Counted from the stretch's first letter, positions 8,642 through 18,131 are shown. The stretch: 64,000 nucleotides of DNA from Neoaquamicrobium sediminum (GCF_013240295.1 NZ_JABETK010000002.1:1116001-1180000); one strand, 5' to 3'. Numbers and translations: made by a program. The notes: a model not told the origin generated them from the sequence alone.

Positions 8642-9850
8642 TCACCCTGCCTGCATCCGGGCGCGCCGCGTCATCCCGCCGACGGCAGCAAGCGTCACGA
8701 TCGCCATCCCGGCCGCATATCCGACCAGCGGCCATGCCGTATCGCCATCGAGTATGAGCACGAATAGCGTGCCGACCACGCCGACGATCAGGCTCTGGAT
8801 GCAGAAATGCAGCGCCACGGCCGTTCCCGCAACGTCGGAGAATTCCTGCAGCGCGCCGTTCGCCGTCACCGCGGTGGTAACGACGATGCCCACGGCCACG
8901 AGCCACATCGGCAGAATGAACACGACGAAGGACGGCTCCAGCCACAGCTGGCCGGCCAGCAGCATTGCCGCACCGACGAGCAACAGGATCATGCCGCGAG
9001 CCACGCTTCCCGGTATCCCCCAGCGGGCGACGAAGCTCTTGGCAAACCGGGCCGTCACGATCATCGCCAGCGCCACGGTGGCGAAGGCGAGGCTGAATTG
9101 CAGCTCGCTCATGCCTGCACCGGCCATCAATACACGCGGCGCCGTGGAGAAGAACACGAAGAACGTGCCCATCGCCGTGCCAAATGCGCAGGTATAGGCC
9201 CAGAAGGCAGGGCTGCGCAGGATCGGCAGGAAACCGCCCCCGCCTGCGCCCGCCCGCTGTATCGGACGCGTTTCGTGCCAGGTCGGCAATGCGATCGCCA
9301 GCATGGCAAGCGCCGGCACGCCCAACGCCACGAAGATGCCGCGCCAGCCGAAGCCGCCGGCGATCAATGCCCCGGCAATAGGCCCGAGCGCCGGAACGAA
9401 CGCCAGCATCGCGTTCATCAGGCTATAGATGACGGTGCTTTCCAGCCGTTCCGCATAGACGTCGCGGATCGTCGCGAACAGCGCGACCAGCATCGCCGAC
9501 GCGCCGATCGCCTGCACGAGCCTCAGCGCCAGGAACGGCCACGCCGTTTCCGCCCACGCCAGGGCGAAGGACGCGCCGGCAAACAGCAGCGCCCCGCACA
9601 TCAGCACCGGACGTCGGCCGATCCGGTCCGATAGCGGCCCGAACAGCAGTTGCCCTACGCCGAGCACGATCATGTAGAGCGTCAGCGTGAGTTGAACCAC
9701 GCCCGGCGTGGTGCCTAGGATGCCGGGCATCGACGGCACGACCGGCAGGTAGATGTCCATGCCCAGAGAAGCGAGCAGGTTGAAGGGAGCCAGCAGCGCA
9801 AGCGCCACCGGCAGGCTGTAGGTCCACAGCCGGGGTTGTTGGATAGGCAT
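8642..9850 (-). CDS. FloR/CmlA-like phenicol exporter (MFS, DHA1 family)
   Basis: A drug:proton antiporter of the Bcr/CflA-CmlA branch with about 12 membrane spans and 402 residues. Recalled FloR blocks that align almost residue for residue are LASLGMDIYLPVVPSMPGIL, GQLLFGPLSDRIGRRPVL, LRLVQAIGASAMLVALFATI, AFVPALGPIAGALI, TFFVFFSTAPRVL, ARFAKSFVARWGI and FILPMWLVAVGIV. FloR exports chloramphenicol and florfenicol; the actual substrate here is untested. The ATG at 9848-9850 matches the FloR N-terminus; an in-frame ATG at 9895 adds 15 residues without a clear ribosome site. A hairpin in the 5' leader might matter for expression. The next gene upstream on the same strand is a TetR regulator. 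Confidence 0.85.
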   Translation of the reverse strand: MPIQQPRLWTYSLPVALALLAPFNLLASLGMDIYLPVVPSMPGILGTTPGVVQLTLTLYMIVLGVGQLLFGPLSDRIGRRPVLMCGALLFAGASFALAWAETAWPFLALRLVQAIGASAMLVALFATIRDVYAERLESTVIYSLMNAMLAFVPALGPIAGALIAGGFGWRGIFVALGVPALAMLAIALPTWHETRPIQRAGAGGGGFLPILRSPAFWAYTCAFGTAMGTFFVFFSTAPRVLMAGAGMSELQFSLAFATVALAMIVTARFAKSFVARWGIPGSVARGMILLLVGAAMLLAGQLWLEPSFVVFILPMWLVAVGIVVTTAVTANGALQEFSDVAGTAVALHFCIQSLIVGVVGTLFVLILDGDTAWPLVGYAAGMAIVTLAAVGGMTRRARMQAG

Positions 9851-9925
9851 ATCAGAAATCCGCACGAATGAATGAGATTCGGCGGCGATCTGCATCGCTA
9901 AAGGAAGGTTGGGATCGAACAGAAC

Positions 9926-9953
9926 GCCGCAACAACAAGAAGGCTGTTGCGGC
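9926..9953 (-). other. Stem-loop in leader of the FloR-like gene
   Basis: GCCGCAACA (9926-9934) pairs perfectly with TGTTGCGGC (9945-9953). It lies between the TetR stop and the exporter start. It could be a weak terminator of the regulator transcript or part of the exporter leader. Acquired cmlA genes are controlled by translational attenuation, but no leader peptide is evident here. Confidence 0.4.
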
Positions 9954-10068
9954 TTACCGGTCTGATTTTTTCGAACCCATGGCGACTACTCGGCTGTCGT
10001 GTCAGCGAATGAATGGCCGGCTCATACCAGCAGCCGTCAATGACCGCAAGGCAAGCGCCAAGGTCCAG

Positions 10069-10628
10069 CTAGCGCGCCAGCGTTCGCACGAACCGCTCCA
10101 GATGTTCTCGCACGAAAAGGTCGACCGCCCCGTCCGGTGAGAAACCCCACAGCAGCAGCGCGCCCTGCCACTGCGCGACCATCAGCCGTCCGACGCCCTC
10201 AGGCGCGCCGGGTGTCGCCGCGAAACACTGGTCCAGCGCCGCCACAAGTGTCTCGACCCACGCGGCGCGCGCGCGCGCAGCTCCGGATCGCGCAAATCCT
10301 CGCGCAATATCCGCAGGTTGTCGGCGTATGTATCGATGTCGCCGTAACTTCCGGACAGCTTTTGAAGCAGCAGCACCGCCCCTTGCGGGGAGCGCTCGGC
10401 CTCTTCCGCAACACGCCGCGTGCGTTCCTCCAGCCCCTGCCACGCGTGAACCAGGGCGGCATGCACCAGCATCTGCTTGGTACCGAACCGCTGGACCAGG
10501 CTCGCACCCGAAAGCCCGCTGCGTTCGGCCACCGATGCGAATGTCACGCCTTCAGCCCCACGCTCCTGCATCAGGGCATGAACATGGTTGAAAATCACCT
10601 CGTCGGGCATCTTCCGGGGTCTTGCCAT
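10069..10628 (-). CDS. TetR-family transcriptional regulator (frame broken at a CG tract)
   Basis: The first frame, from 10628, encodes the TetR N-terminal helix-turn-helix (GVTFASVAERSGLSGASLVQRFGTKQML) and part of the ligand domain up to REDLRDPELRARA. The rest (AWVETLVAALDQCF ... LERFVRTLAR, stop at 10069) is in another frame. The switch falls in a 13-base alternating C/G tract at 10266-10278. Removing one CG unit, or adding one base, gives a continuous protein of about 186 residues. It is divergent from the SDR at 10719, and a palindrome in the shared promoter region is a candidate operator. It probably represses the SDR and possibly the exporter. Confidence 0.8.
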
Positions 10629-10644
10629 GCTGCCTTCACATTAG

Positions 10645-10662
10645 TAAACGAATGTTTGTTTA
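10645..10662. promoter_or_regulatory. Candidate TetR operator between tetR and SDR genes
   Basis: An imperfect palindrome with arms TAAAC (10645-10649) and GTTTA (10658-10662) lies in the 90-base divergent intergenic region. It abuts an AT-rich TATAAAT sequence that could be the SDR -10 element. Such placement is typical of TetR autoregulatory operators. Binding is inferred only. Confidence 0.45.
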
Positions 10663-10718
10663 TAAATAATCGAACCGCGCGGAGCAACCCGCCGCGACTG
10701 ATGAATGAGGAAGACACG

Positions 10719-11627
10719 ATGAAACTGCAAGGCAAAGTCGCTTTGGTCGCCGGCGCCACCCGGGGTGCCGGACGCGGCATCGCAGCCGAACTCGGTGCGG
10801 CCGGCGCGACCGTCTACGTGACTGGACGCACCACGCGCACCCGGCAGTCCGAGTATCGCCGGCCCGAGACGATCGAGGAAACGGCCGAGCTGGTCGATAC
10901 GCTGGGTGGCCACGGCATCGCCGTGCCGGTCGATCACCTGGAGTCGGACCAGGTGGCCGCGCTTGTGTCTCGCATCCGTGCCGAACACGGCCGTCTGGAT
11001 GTGCTCGTCAACGATATCTGGGGCGGCGAACTGTTCGTGGAATGGGACACGCCCGTCTGGAAACACGACCTCGAGAAGGGCCTGCGCATGCTGCGTTTGG
11101 CGATCGACACGCACCTGATCACAGCGCACTACGCCCTGCCCCTGCTGATCGAACGGCCCGGCGGCTTGCTGGTCGAGGTTACCGACGGCACGGCCGACTA
11201 CAACGCCGATCACTACCGGATTTCGCCCTTCTACGATCTCGCCAAGGTGGCGATCAACCGGCTGGGCTGGGCGCACGCGAAGGACCTCGCGCCGCACGGC
11301 GCAACCGCCGTTTCGCTCACGCCCGGCTGGCTGCGCTCGGAAATGATGCTGGAGCATTACGGGGTTTCGGAAGCGAACTGGCGTGACGCCACTGCGAAGG
11401 AGCCGGATTTCGCGATCTCCGAAACACCGCGCTATGTCGGCCGCGCCGTCGCGGCCCTCGCTGCCGATCCCGAGCGTGCCCGCTGGAACGGCCAGTCGCT
11501 CTCCAGCGGGCAACTCGCGCAGGTCTACGGCTTCACCGACCTTGATGGGTCGCAACCGGACGCATGGCGCTACATCACGGAAGTGCGCGAAGCCGGAAAG
11601 CCCTCGGATACGACCGGCTACAGGTAG
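10719..11627 (+). CDS. Short-chain dehydrogenase/reductase
   Basis: NAD(P)-dependent SDR of 302 residues with the Rossmann motif GATRGAGRGIA near the N-terminus and the catalytic YDLAK (YxxxK). The usual NNAG is altered to NDIW. The C-terminal portion is longer than in the 250-residue classical group and resembles SDRs annotated only as oxidoreductases. The ATG at 10719 follows a good ribosome site (GAGGAA). It is divergent from the TetR gene and likely controlled by it. The substrate is not deducible. Confidence 0.85.
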   Translation: MKLQGKVALVAGATRGAGRGIAAELGAAGATVYVTGRTTRTRQSEYRRPETIEETAELVDTLGGHGIAVPVDHLESDQVAALVSRIRAEHGRLDVLVNDIWGGELFVEWDTPVWKHDLEKGLRMLRLAIDTHLITAHYALPLLIERPGGLLVEVTDGTADYNADHYRISPFYDLAKVAINRLGWAHAKDLAPHGATAVSLTPGWLRSEMMLEHYGVSEANWRDATAKEPDFAISETPRYVGRAVAALAADPERARWNGQSLSSGQLAQVYGFTDLDGSQPDAWRYITEVREAGKPSDTTGYR

Positions 11628-11634
11628 AGCCCAG

Positions 11635-11664
11635 AAAAAACCGCCGCGCTTTGAGGCGCGGCGG
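11635..11664 (-). terminator. Intrinsic terminator of the SPOR gene
   Basis: CCGCCGCGC (11641-11649) pairs with GCGCGGCGG (11656-11664). On the minus strand the stem is followed by six T (plus-strand A run 11635-11640). This is a textbook terminator located 30 bases after the SPOR gene stop. It also faces the convergent SDR gene. Confidence 0.85.
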
Positions 11665-11693
11665 CTTCATGTTTCGCGGCTGAGGATCACGCG

Positions 11694-14564
11694 TCAGCGC
11701 GATACGAAGCAGCTTCCGCCGGCCGCCTTGTAGCGGGTGCAGAGCTGGATCGCCTCGTCCCGCGTGTTGGCCGGAATGCGAACCCGGTAATAGGTGCCGA
11801 GGCCATCGATGTCGGCGCGCACGATGTTCACGCCCCTGCCCTCCAGCACGTTGCCGTAACGACGCGCAAGATCCTGGTAGGTAGCCTGCGCGCCCTCGGC
11901 GGTCGGCTGCGAGGCGATCTGCATCGACCACGCGCTGGCCCCTGCCGCGGGTGCTGCAGCGGCCGGCGCAGAGACTGGCGTTGCCGCGGGCGTCTGCGTT
12001 GCAGGCTGCTGAACCACCGGCTGCTGCGGTGCGGCCGCTGCGGTTTGCTGCGGTTCGCGGCGCTGCGAAGGCACGACCGAAACGGTAGCAGGTGTCTCGA
12101 CCGACGGCCCTTCATCCTGGGCGTCTGCGCCTGCTGGCGCCAGCGGCTGCGCATCGCCAACGGTGGCGGCGGCCAGATTGGTCTGCTCGGGCTGCGCCGG
12201 CGTCGGATCCTCGCGCGGCACCATGGTGCCATCCGAGCGAACGACCATAGTGCGAACGCGGCGCGGCGCGACAGCCAGCACGTCGTTGCTGGCTCCAACG
12301 CCTTCTGCCTCGGCCACCGGTTCGATGCGATCGTCTGCCTTCGGTGCGGCTGCGGCAACGTTCTGCTCGCCCGCGGCGGTGTCGTTTCCTGCGGCCGTCG
12401 GCTCTTCGACAGCTTCGCCTATCGCGGACGGGAGCGCTGCCTGCTGCTCGCTGCGGGCCTCGATATTGACCGGTTCCTCGGAGGTGCTGATAAGCCGCTC
12501 TTGCTCCGGCGCCGCGTCTGAGGCACCGCCTGTGACGCGCTGATAGACCTCGTTGTCCTGGTTCGGCACGGTCGTACCGCCGGGATTTTCCGGCCGCACC
12601 TTCATCGGATCGTCGCCGGCGCGCACGATAGCCGGCTCATCGGAGCCACCGCCGAAAAGCGACATCGCGAAGACACCAACGCCGCCAACCACGGCCACGC
12701 CCGCAACGACCGCTGCAATCATAAGGTTGCGGTTGCGCGGATAGGTCCGGGCAACCGGCTCGTCCTCGTAGGAGGACATGGCGATCGCCTGTTCGAGATC
12801 GGTCTCGTAGTTGAAATCGTCGTCCGCGAACCCGTTATCCGTCTGCCACTGCCCTTCGCCGACAGCGTAGGCATCGGCCGATGGCTGCTGGTGATCATGG
12901 GAGGCTTGCGCAGCCGATGCCGAGGAGGCAGCCGTCGCGGCATAGGCAGCGGCTCCGGTGGCCGCGGCTGCAACACCCCACTCGGGTGCGCTCGACGGCT
13001 GGGCTGCCGGCGCGGGCTCGTCCATGGACATGTCGCCGAACGCCTGCGCGATCTCGCCCTCGAGATCGTCGTAGAGACCGTTCGAAGGCGCCGGTGCGCC
13101 GTAGTCGGGTTCCGGAATGTCGAGATCGTCGACCATGGCCTGAGCGGACTCGGCAACGTCGATGGTCTCGATATCCGGCGCGGCACTGGCCGCCGCCACC
13201 GCTGCCACTGGAGCAGCCGCGCTGAACGTCCGTTCAGGCTGCCATGTGGCAAGCGCCTCGACGCCGCTGGCCTCGGGCTGCTGCTGCATTTCCGGCTGGC
13301 TTTCGGGTTCCTTGATTTCGGGCTCTGAATCGAGACCGAATATCTCGGCGAAGGTATCTTCGAGCGGCGTGTCCGCCTCGGCCTCAAAAGGCGCTTCCTC
13401 GGCCTCGTAGGTCTCGGCTGTCAGCGTCTCGGCAGTCGGCGCTTCAGCAGGCTCGGCAACCGGCGCAGTCTCGCGCATCGCCGCAAAGTTCGAGCGGCCA
13501 AATGTGCTGACGGCAGGCTTCCAGTCGTCGACTGGCGCTACAGCCACGGGCGCAACGATCGGTTGCGGCTCCTCATGCGCCGCTTCAGGCTGCGCTGAGC
13601 CCTCGCCAAGCAATGCACTCAGCTCGTCTTCAAGGCTGAGTTCTGCGGCAACACTCTCTTCGGGTGCGGGTTCCGTCTCATCTGCGGGCGCGAAAAAGAC
13701 CGGCCCGAATGACTCCTCGCTGGAAGTCGCTTCAGGCTCGCTTTCGGCAAACGGCTCGGGCTGCCAGTCGTCGGCGGCGGGGTCGATCGCGCGTGACGGC
13801 GCCATGGCAGGCTCGACGGCAGCGGCGAGCTCCTGCTCCAGCATGCCGAAATCCATATCAACCTCGGCCATGCCGTCGTCGCCCTGGGCGGACGCTGGCG
13901 AGGATTCCTCCGGCCCGAAATCGACAGGCTCTTCCGCATGCGGAGCTTCGACGGCGTTGTAAGCATCCCCCTCGTAGGTCTCTGCCTCGAAGGCCTCCGG
14001 CTCTTCGGAAGGAGCCTCGAACCGGGCGTCATCGCCAACCAGTTCGCGCTCGAGCGACATCTCGAAGTCGCCTTGCACGGGCTCCGGGCTGGTGGCGGCA
14101 ACCGCCTCCGGCTCCAACGCCATCTCGACGGCATCGTCCTCGACCATCTCCGGCTCGGGATCGAAGGCGTGCACCTCGTCCTCGACAAAGGCTTCTGCCG
14201 CCATATCGAAATCGATGGAGGCGTCGGCGGCTTCGACCGGCTGGGACTCGCTATGGTGCTGCGCCGGCTGATACTCGTCCTCGGCCTCGGCAGCATGCTG
14301 CCACTCCGGCTCCGAGGCCTGCGCCTCGGGCTCTTCGCTTTTCGGCTCGTCGAACTCCCTGAAATCGAGATCGCCCATCAGCTCTTTTTCAAGATCGAGG
14401 TCGAGGTCGAAATCGTCCTGTGCAACGGGCTTGGCGGGCTCGGGCGCTCTTGGGGCCTGCCCCATGATGCGCGTCAATTCCGCGAAGGGATCGTTATCCG
14501 AAAATTCCGTAAAATCCGAGCGCCTGCTCTGGTTTGTGTCTGCCATGCTTTTTCCCGCACTCAT
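11694..14564 (-). CDS. SPOR-domain membrane protein with long acidic cytoplasmic region
   Basis: A 956-residue single-span protein. Residues 1 to about 605 are extremely Glu/Ala/Pro-rich and acidic with no recognisable fold. One membrane helix (LMIAAVVAGVAVVGGVGVFA) lies near residues 614-634. A low-complexity periplasmic linker follows, and a C-terminal SPOR domain (about 876-956) begins at WSMQIASQPTAEGAQ and ends CFVSR. SPOR domains bind denuded glycan at division septa. The gene lies between argS and the nagZ-scpAB block, its standard alphaproteobacterial position. It is longer than the SPOR proteins usually seen here, mostly through the acidic region. A role in cell division or envelope remodelling is inferred. 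Confidence 0.9.
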   Translation of the reverse strand: MSAGKSMADTNQSRRSDFTEFSDNDPFAELTRIMGQAPRAPEPAKPVAQDDFDLDLDLEKELMGDLDFREFDEPKSEEPEAQASEPEWQHAAEAEDEYQPAQHHSESQPVEAADASIDFDMAAEAFVEDEVHAFDPEPEMVEDDAVEMALEPEAVAATSPEPVQGDFEMSLERELVGDDARFEAPSEEPEAFEAETYEGDAYNAVEAPHAEEPVDFGPEESSPASAQGDDGMAEVDMDFGMLEQELAAAVEPAMAPSRAIDPAADDWQPEPFAESEPEATSSEESFGPVFFAPADETEPAPEESVAAELSLEDELSALLGEGSAQPEAAHEEPQPIVAPVAVAPVDDWKPAVSTFGRSNFAAMRETAPVAEPAEAPTAETLTAETYEAEEAPFEAEADTPLEDTFAEIFGLDSEPEIKEPESQPEMQQQPEASGVEALATWQPERTFSAAAPVAAVAAASAAPDIETIDVAESAQAMVDDLDIPEPDYGAPAPSNGLYDDLEGEIAQAFGDMSMDEPAPAAQPSSAPEWGVAAAATGAAAYAATAASSASAAQASHDHQQPSADAYAVGEGQWQTDNGFADDDFNYETDLEQAIAMSSYEDEPVARTYPRNRNLMIAAVVAGVAVVGGVGVFAMSLFGGGSDEPAIVRAGDDPMKVRPENPGGTTVPNQDNEVYQRVTGGASDAAPEQERLISTSEEPVNIEARSEQQAALPSAIGEAVEEPTAAGNDTAAGEQNVAAAAPKADDRIEPVAEAEGVGASNDVLAVAPRRVRTMVVRSDGTMVPREDPTPAQPEQTNLAAATVGDAQPLAPAGADAQDEGPSVETPATVSVVPSQRREPQQTAAAAPQQPVVQQPATQTPAATPVSAPAAAAPAAGASAWSMQIASQPTAEGAQATYQDLARRYGNVLEGRGVNIVRADIDGLGTYYRVRIPANTRDEAIQLCTRYKAAGGSCFVSR

Positions 14565-14602
14565 ACTGGGTCGGACGCCGGCGACGTCACTTGGGGTTGG
14601 CC

Positions 14603-16405
14603 CTACCAGCGCATTGTGGGTAAAAGGTGACAGAACGTTTGGTGAACCTTAGCGCATTTCGCGGGTGCTGCGGCACCCACCAACGCAAGGCCGGATGTCA
14701 AAACATCCGAAACGGCCTGCACCAGACCCAGTCTGGCATGCGTCAATTGTGGGTCGTTAACCTTAACAAACCGTAAGTCCGGGTTGTCGGTGCCGCGATT
14801 CCAGTGCGCGTGGAACACCTGCGCGAGATCGTAGAGGTAGAAAGCGAGCCGGTGCGGCTCCATGGCCTGGGCCGCGGCTTCGATCAGCCGTGGGTATTCC
14901 GTCAGCTTGCGGATGACGGCGATCTCCCCCTCGTCGACGAGAAGCCGCGCGGCCTCCTTCATCGAGGCGCGCTCGATCCAGCTATCGCCAAGCTGCTCCT
15001 TCGCCTGCCGGAACACCGAATGACAGCGCGCCGAAGCGTACTGGACGTAGAAGACCGGATTGTCCTTCGACTGCTCCGTCACCTTGGCGAAGTCGAAATC
15101 GAGCGGCTCGGAATTCTTGCGGTAGAGCATCATGAAGCGGATCGGGTCGCGGCCGACCTCGTCGACCACCTCGCGCAGCGTGACGAACTCGCCCGAGCGC
15201 TTGGACATGCGCACCGGCTCGCCGTCGCGGAACAGCTTTACGAGGTTGCACAGCAGGATCGTCACATCGACCGTGCCGCCCGAAAGGGCCTTGCCCAATG
15301 CCTCCATGCGCTTGACATAGCCGCCGTGGTCGGCGCCGAGAATAAATACGAGCTGTTCGAAACCGCGACCGATCTTGTCCTTCATGTAGGCGACGTCGGC
15401 CGCGAAATAGGTGTAGGCGCCGTCCGACTTGATCAGCGGCCGATCCATGTCGTCACCGACATCGGTCGAGCGGAATAGCGTCTGCTCGCGGTCTTCCCAG
15501 TCGTCGTTCTTCTCGCCCTTGGGCGGCGGCAGCTTGCCCTTGTAGACATGGCCGGACATCGTCAGGTCGTTGATCGCGGTGCGGATCGCCCCGCCATTGC
15601 CGGCATGCAGCGAGCGCTCGGAGAAGAACACCTCGTGATTGACGTTGAGCGCGGCAAGGTCCTCACGGATCATCGCCATCATCGCGTCGATCGTCCGGTC
15701 CTTGACGAGCGCGAGCGCCTCGGTCTGCGGCATCGACAAAAGCTTCGGGCCGAATTCGTCGGCCAGAGACTTGCCGACGGGCACCAGATAGTCGCCAGGG
15801 TAAAGCCCCGCCGGAATCTCGCCGATGTTTTCCCCCAGCGCCTCGCGGTAACGCAGCATCACCGAGTTGGCGAGCACGTCGATCTGCGCGCCGGCGTCGT
15901 TGATGTAATATTCCTTGGTGACGTCGTAGCCGGCAAATCCCAGGATATTGGCCAGCGCATCGCCCACCACCGCGCCGCGGCAATGGCCGACATGCATCGG
16001 CCCGGTCGGATTGGCCGACACATACTCGACATTGACCTTCTTGCCGCCGCCGAAGGTCGACCGGCCGTATTCGGTTGCCGCGTCGAGCACGTCGCCAAGC
16101 CGCGCCTGCCAGAACCCGTCGGCCAGCCGCAGATTGACGAAGCCGGGTCCTGCCACATCGGCGGCGGCCACGTCCGGGTCATCGCGAAGCGCGCCGGCGA
16201 TCTGTTCGGCGAGCGCACGCGGGTTCTGACCGAGCCCCTTGGCCAGCACCATCGCCGCGTTCGTCGCCAGGTCGCCATGGCTGGGATCGCGCGGCGGCTC
16301 GACGGTGACGCGCGCAAGGTCGGGTCGCTCGCCCGCCGGGGTCTTCAGGTCGAGCGTTTCGATGGCCTTAGCGATGCGGGTCGCGAAATCCGCGAAGATG
16401 TTCAT
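14603..16405 (-). CDS. argS: Arginyl-tRNA synthetase (altered C-terminus)
   Basis: Class I synthetase charging tRNA-Arg. The N-terminal Add1-like domain is followed by the HIGH-type motif [15 protein letters not shown] and the KMSKS-type motif [11 protein letters not shown], then the DALR anticodon-binding domain. The open frame ends with about 20 residues unlike the family ([18 protein letters not shown]). In the adjacent frame the DNA reads ...P-R-E-M-R-stop, the conserved ArgS ending, if one G is added to the run at 14663-14665; the stop would then be 14649-14651. A single-base error near the 3' end is the simplest explanation. It is followed by the SPOR gene and preceded by dgt. Confidence 0.95.
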   Translation of the reverse strand: MNIFADFATRIAKAIETLDLKTPAGERPDLARVTVEPPRDPSHGDLATNAAMVLAKGLGQNPRALAEQIAGALRDDPDVAAADVAGPGFVNLRLADGFWQARLGDVLDAATEYGRSTFGGGKKVNVEYVSANPTGPMHVGHCRGAVVGDALANILGFAGYDVTKEYYINDAGAQIDVLANSVMLRYREALGENIGEIPAGLYPGDYLVPVGKSLADEFGPKLLSMPQTEALALVKDRTIDAMMAMIREDLAALNVNHEVFFSERSLHAGNGGAIRTAINDLTMSGHVYKGKLPPPKGEKNDDWEDREQTLFRSTDVGDDMDRPLIKSDGAYTYFAADVAYMKDKIGRGFEQLVFILGADHGGYVKRMEALGKALSGGTVDVTILLCNLVKLFRDGEPVRMSKRSGEFVTLREVVDEVGRDPIRFMMLYRKNSEPLDFDFAKVTEQSKDNPVFYVQYASARCHSVFRQAKEQLGDSWIERASMKEAARLLVDEGEIAVIRKLTEYPRLIEAAAQAMEPHRLAFYLYDLAQVFHAHWNRGTDNPDLRFVKVNDPQLTHARLGLVQAVSDVLTSGLALVGAAAPAKCAKVHQTFCHLLPTMRW

Positions 16406-16467
16406 GATGACGACTCTGTCGGAATGTGGAAAGGAGCGGCCATAGCGGCCGCAAAGTCGCGCTTCGC

Positions 16468-17689
16468 CTAGCCCAAATCGGGAGTCCGGTCAAACAAGCG
16501 CCGGTGCTCCTTGATCGCATAAGTGTCCGTCATGCCGGCGATGAAGTCGGCGACGTCTCGCGCCTTGATCCGGTCTTCCGCCCTGTCCAGCCCCTCACGC
16601 CAGCCCTCCGGCATGTCGCGCGGGTTGGCGAAATAGTGGCCGAAGAGATTGCGCACGATCCGGTCCGCGCCCTCACGCACCGCCATCACGCTCGGGTGGC
16701 GGTAGAGATTGGCATAGAGGAACGTCTTCAGTTCCTTCTCTTTCGCCGCCATCTCGGCAGAGAAGGTGACGACCGGCCGCCCCGCATTGTGAATATCGGC
16801 GCTAGACGTCGGCGTCAGCGCATCGAGATCGCGCGCGCGGTGCCGATCACATCCTCAACCATGGCGGTTATCTGCCGGCGCATCAGTTCGTGGCCGGTTC
16901 GCACGTCATCGAGCCGAGGGTATTTGGCGCGCACGGCGGCGAGTATCCCGGCTGGCAGCGGAACCGCGTCAAGCATGCCGAGGCTGAGCAACCCCGCGCG
17001 CAGCCCGTCGTCGATGTCGTGCGTATTGTAGGCGATGTCGTCGGCAATCGCCGCCGCCTGCGCCTCCACGGACGCGAACCTGTCCAGCTCGAGATCGAAC
17101 AGCTCGGAGAAGTTGACGATGGTTGCCGGCACCGGCCCGGCAAGCCCCCTGCCCTCGCCATCCGTCAGCGGCCCGTTGTGCTTGACCAGCCCTTCCAGCG
17201 TCTCCCAGCTCAGGTTCAGACCTTCGAACTCCGCATAGCGCCGCTCGATGCGGGTGACGATACGCAGCGACTGCGCATTGTGGTCGAAGCCCCCCACGGC
17301 TTCATCATCGCATCCAGCGCGTCCTCGCCAGTATGGCCGAAAGGCGTGTGACCGAAATCGTGCACCAGAGCGATGGCCTCGGCCAGATCCTCGTCCACGC
17401 ACAGCGCCCGTGCAAGTGCCCGCGCGATCTGGGCGACCTCGATCGAATGCGTCAGTCGCGTACGATAATGGTCGCCCTCATGCGCGATAAAGACCTGCGT
17501 CTTGTGCTTCAGCCTGCGAAAGGCGGTGGAATGAATGATGCGGTCGCGGTCGCGCTGGAACGGCGTGCGCGTCGGGCTTTCCGGTTCATCGTAAAAGCGG
17601 CCGCGCGTCAAAGCCGGGTCGCATGCATACGCCGCACGCGGCCGGTAGCCGAAGCCGATCCCGTCGAAAGATGCTGACAATTCCGTCAC
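16468..17689 (-). CDS. dgt: Deoxyguanosinetriphosphate triphosphohydrolase-like protein (two frame breaks)
   Basis: HD-domain dNTPase homologue. The first frame carries the N-terminal [36 protein letters not shown] and the metal motif [19 protein letters not shown]. The second carries [15 protein letters not shown] ... [14 protein letters not shown]. The third carries [20 protein letters not shown] to the stop at 16468. Adding one base to the C run at 17290-17295 restores the first junction (K-P-W-G-G-F-D). A CG tract at 16830-16839 marks the second, giving R-D-L-D-A-L-T-P. The repaired product is about 406 residues, the normal length. It lies upstream of argS and divergent from erpA, the conserved arrangement. 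Confidence 0.9.
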
Positions 17690-17776
17690 CTGATGCCGAG
17701 CCCCGGTCGCCGGCTTGTTGACTTGCCCCTTGCGGCTTCATACCTATTGGGAGGATGCAAACGCAAGGTGACAGCC

Positions 17777-18127
17777 ATGGGCGTCGACGCGAAGAGCGGC
17801 ATGAAAAGCGTTGAAATGAGCGAGACGGCGGCGAAGCGGATCACGCAGATCCTCGCCAAGGAGCCCGACAAGATTGCGCTGCGGGTCTCCGTCGAAGGCG
17901 GCGGCTGTTCCGGCTTTTCCTACAAAATGGACCTCGTTGATTCGCGCAACGATGACGACATCGCCATTGAGCGCGACGGTGCGACCGTTCTGATCGACGA
18001 CCTCTCGCTCGTCTATATGGGCGGCTCGGTCATCGACTTCGTCGACGACCTGATGGGCCAGTCCTTCCAGATCAGGAACCCCAACGCCGTCGCCTCCTGC
18101 GGCTGCGGCACATCGTTCTCGATCTGA
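17777..18127 (+). CDS. erpA: Iron-sulfur cluster insertion protein ErpA
   Basis: A-type carrier (HesB/IscA family) that delivers Fe-S clusters to apo-proteins. The three conserved cysteines are Cys44 (GGGCSGFSY) and Cys108/Cys110 (SCGCGTSF) in a 116-residue protein. The ATG at 17777 follows AGGTGA; an internal ATG at 17801 is possible. It is divergent from dgt, and xthA follows four bases after its stop. Confidence 0.93.
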   Translation: MGVDAKSGMKSVEMSETAAKRITQILAKEPDKIALRVSVEGGGCSGFSYKMDLVDSRNDDDIAIERDGATVLIDDLSLVYMGGSVIDFVDDLMGQSFQIRNPNAVASCGCGTSFSI

Positions 18128-18131
18128 CGCG

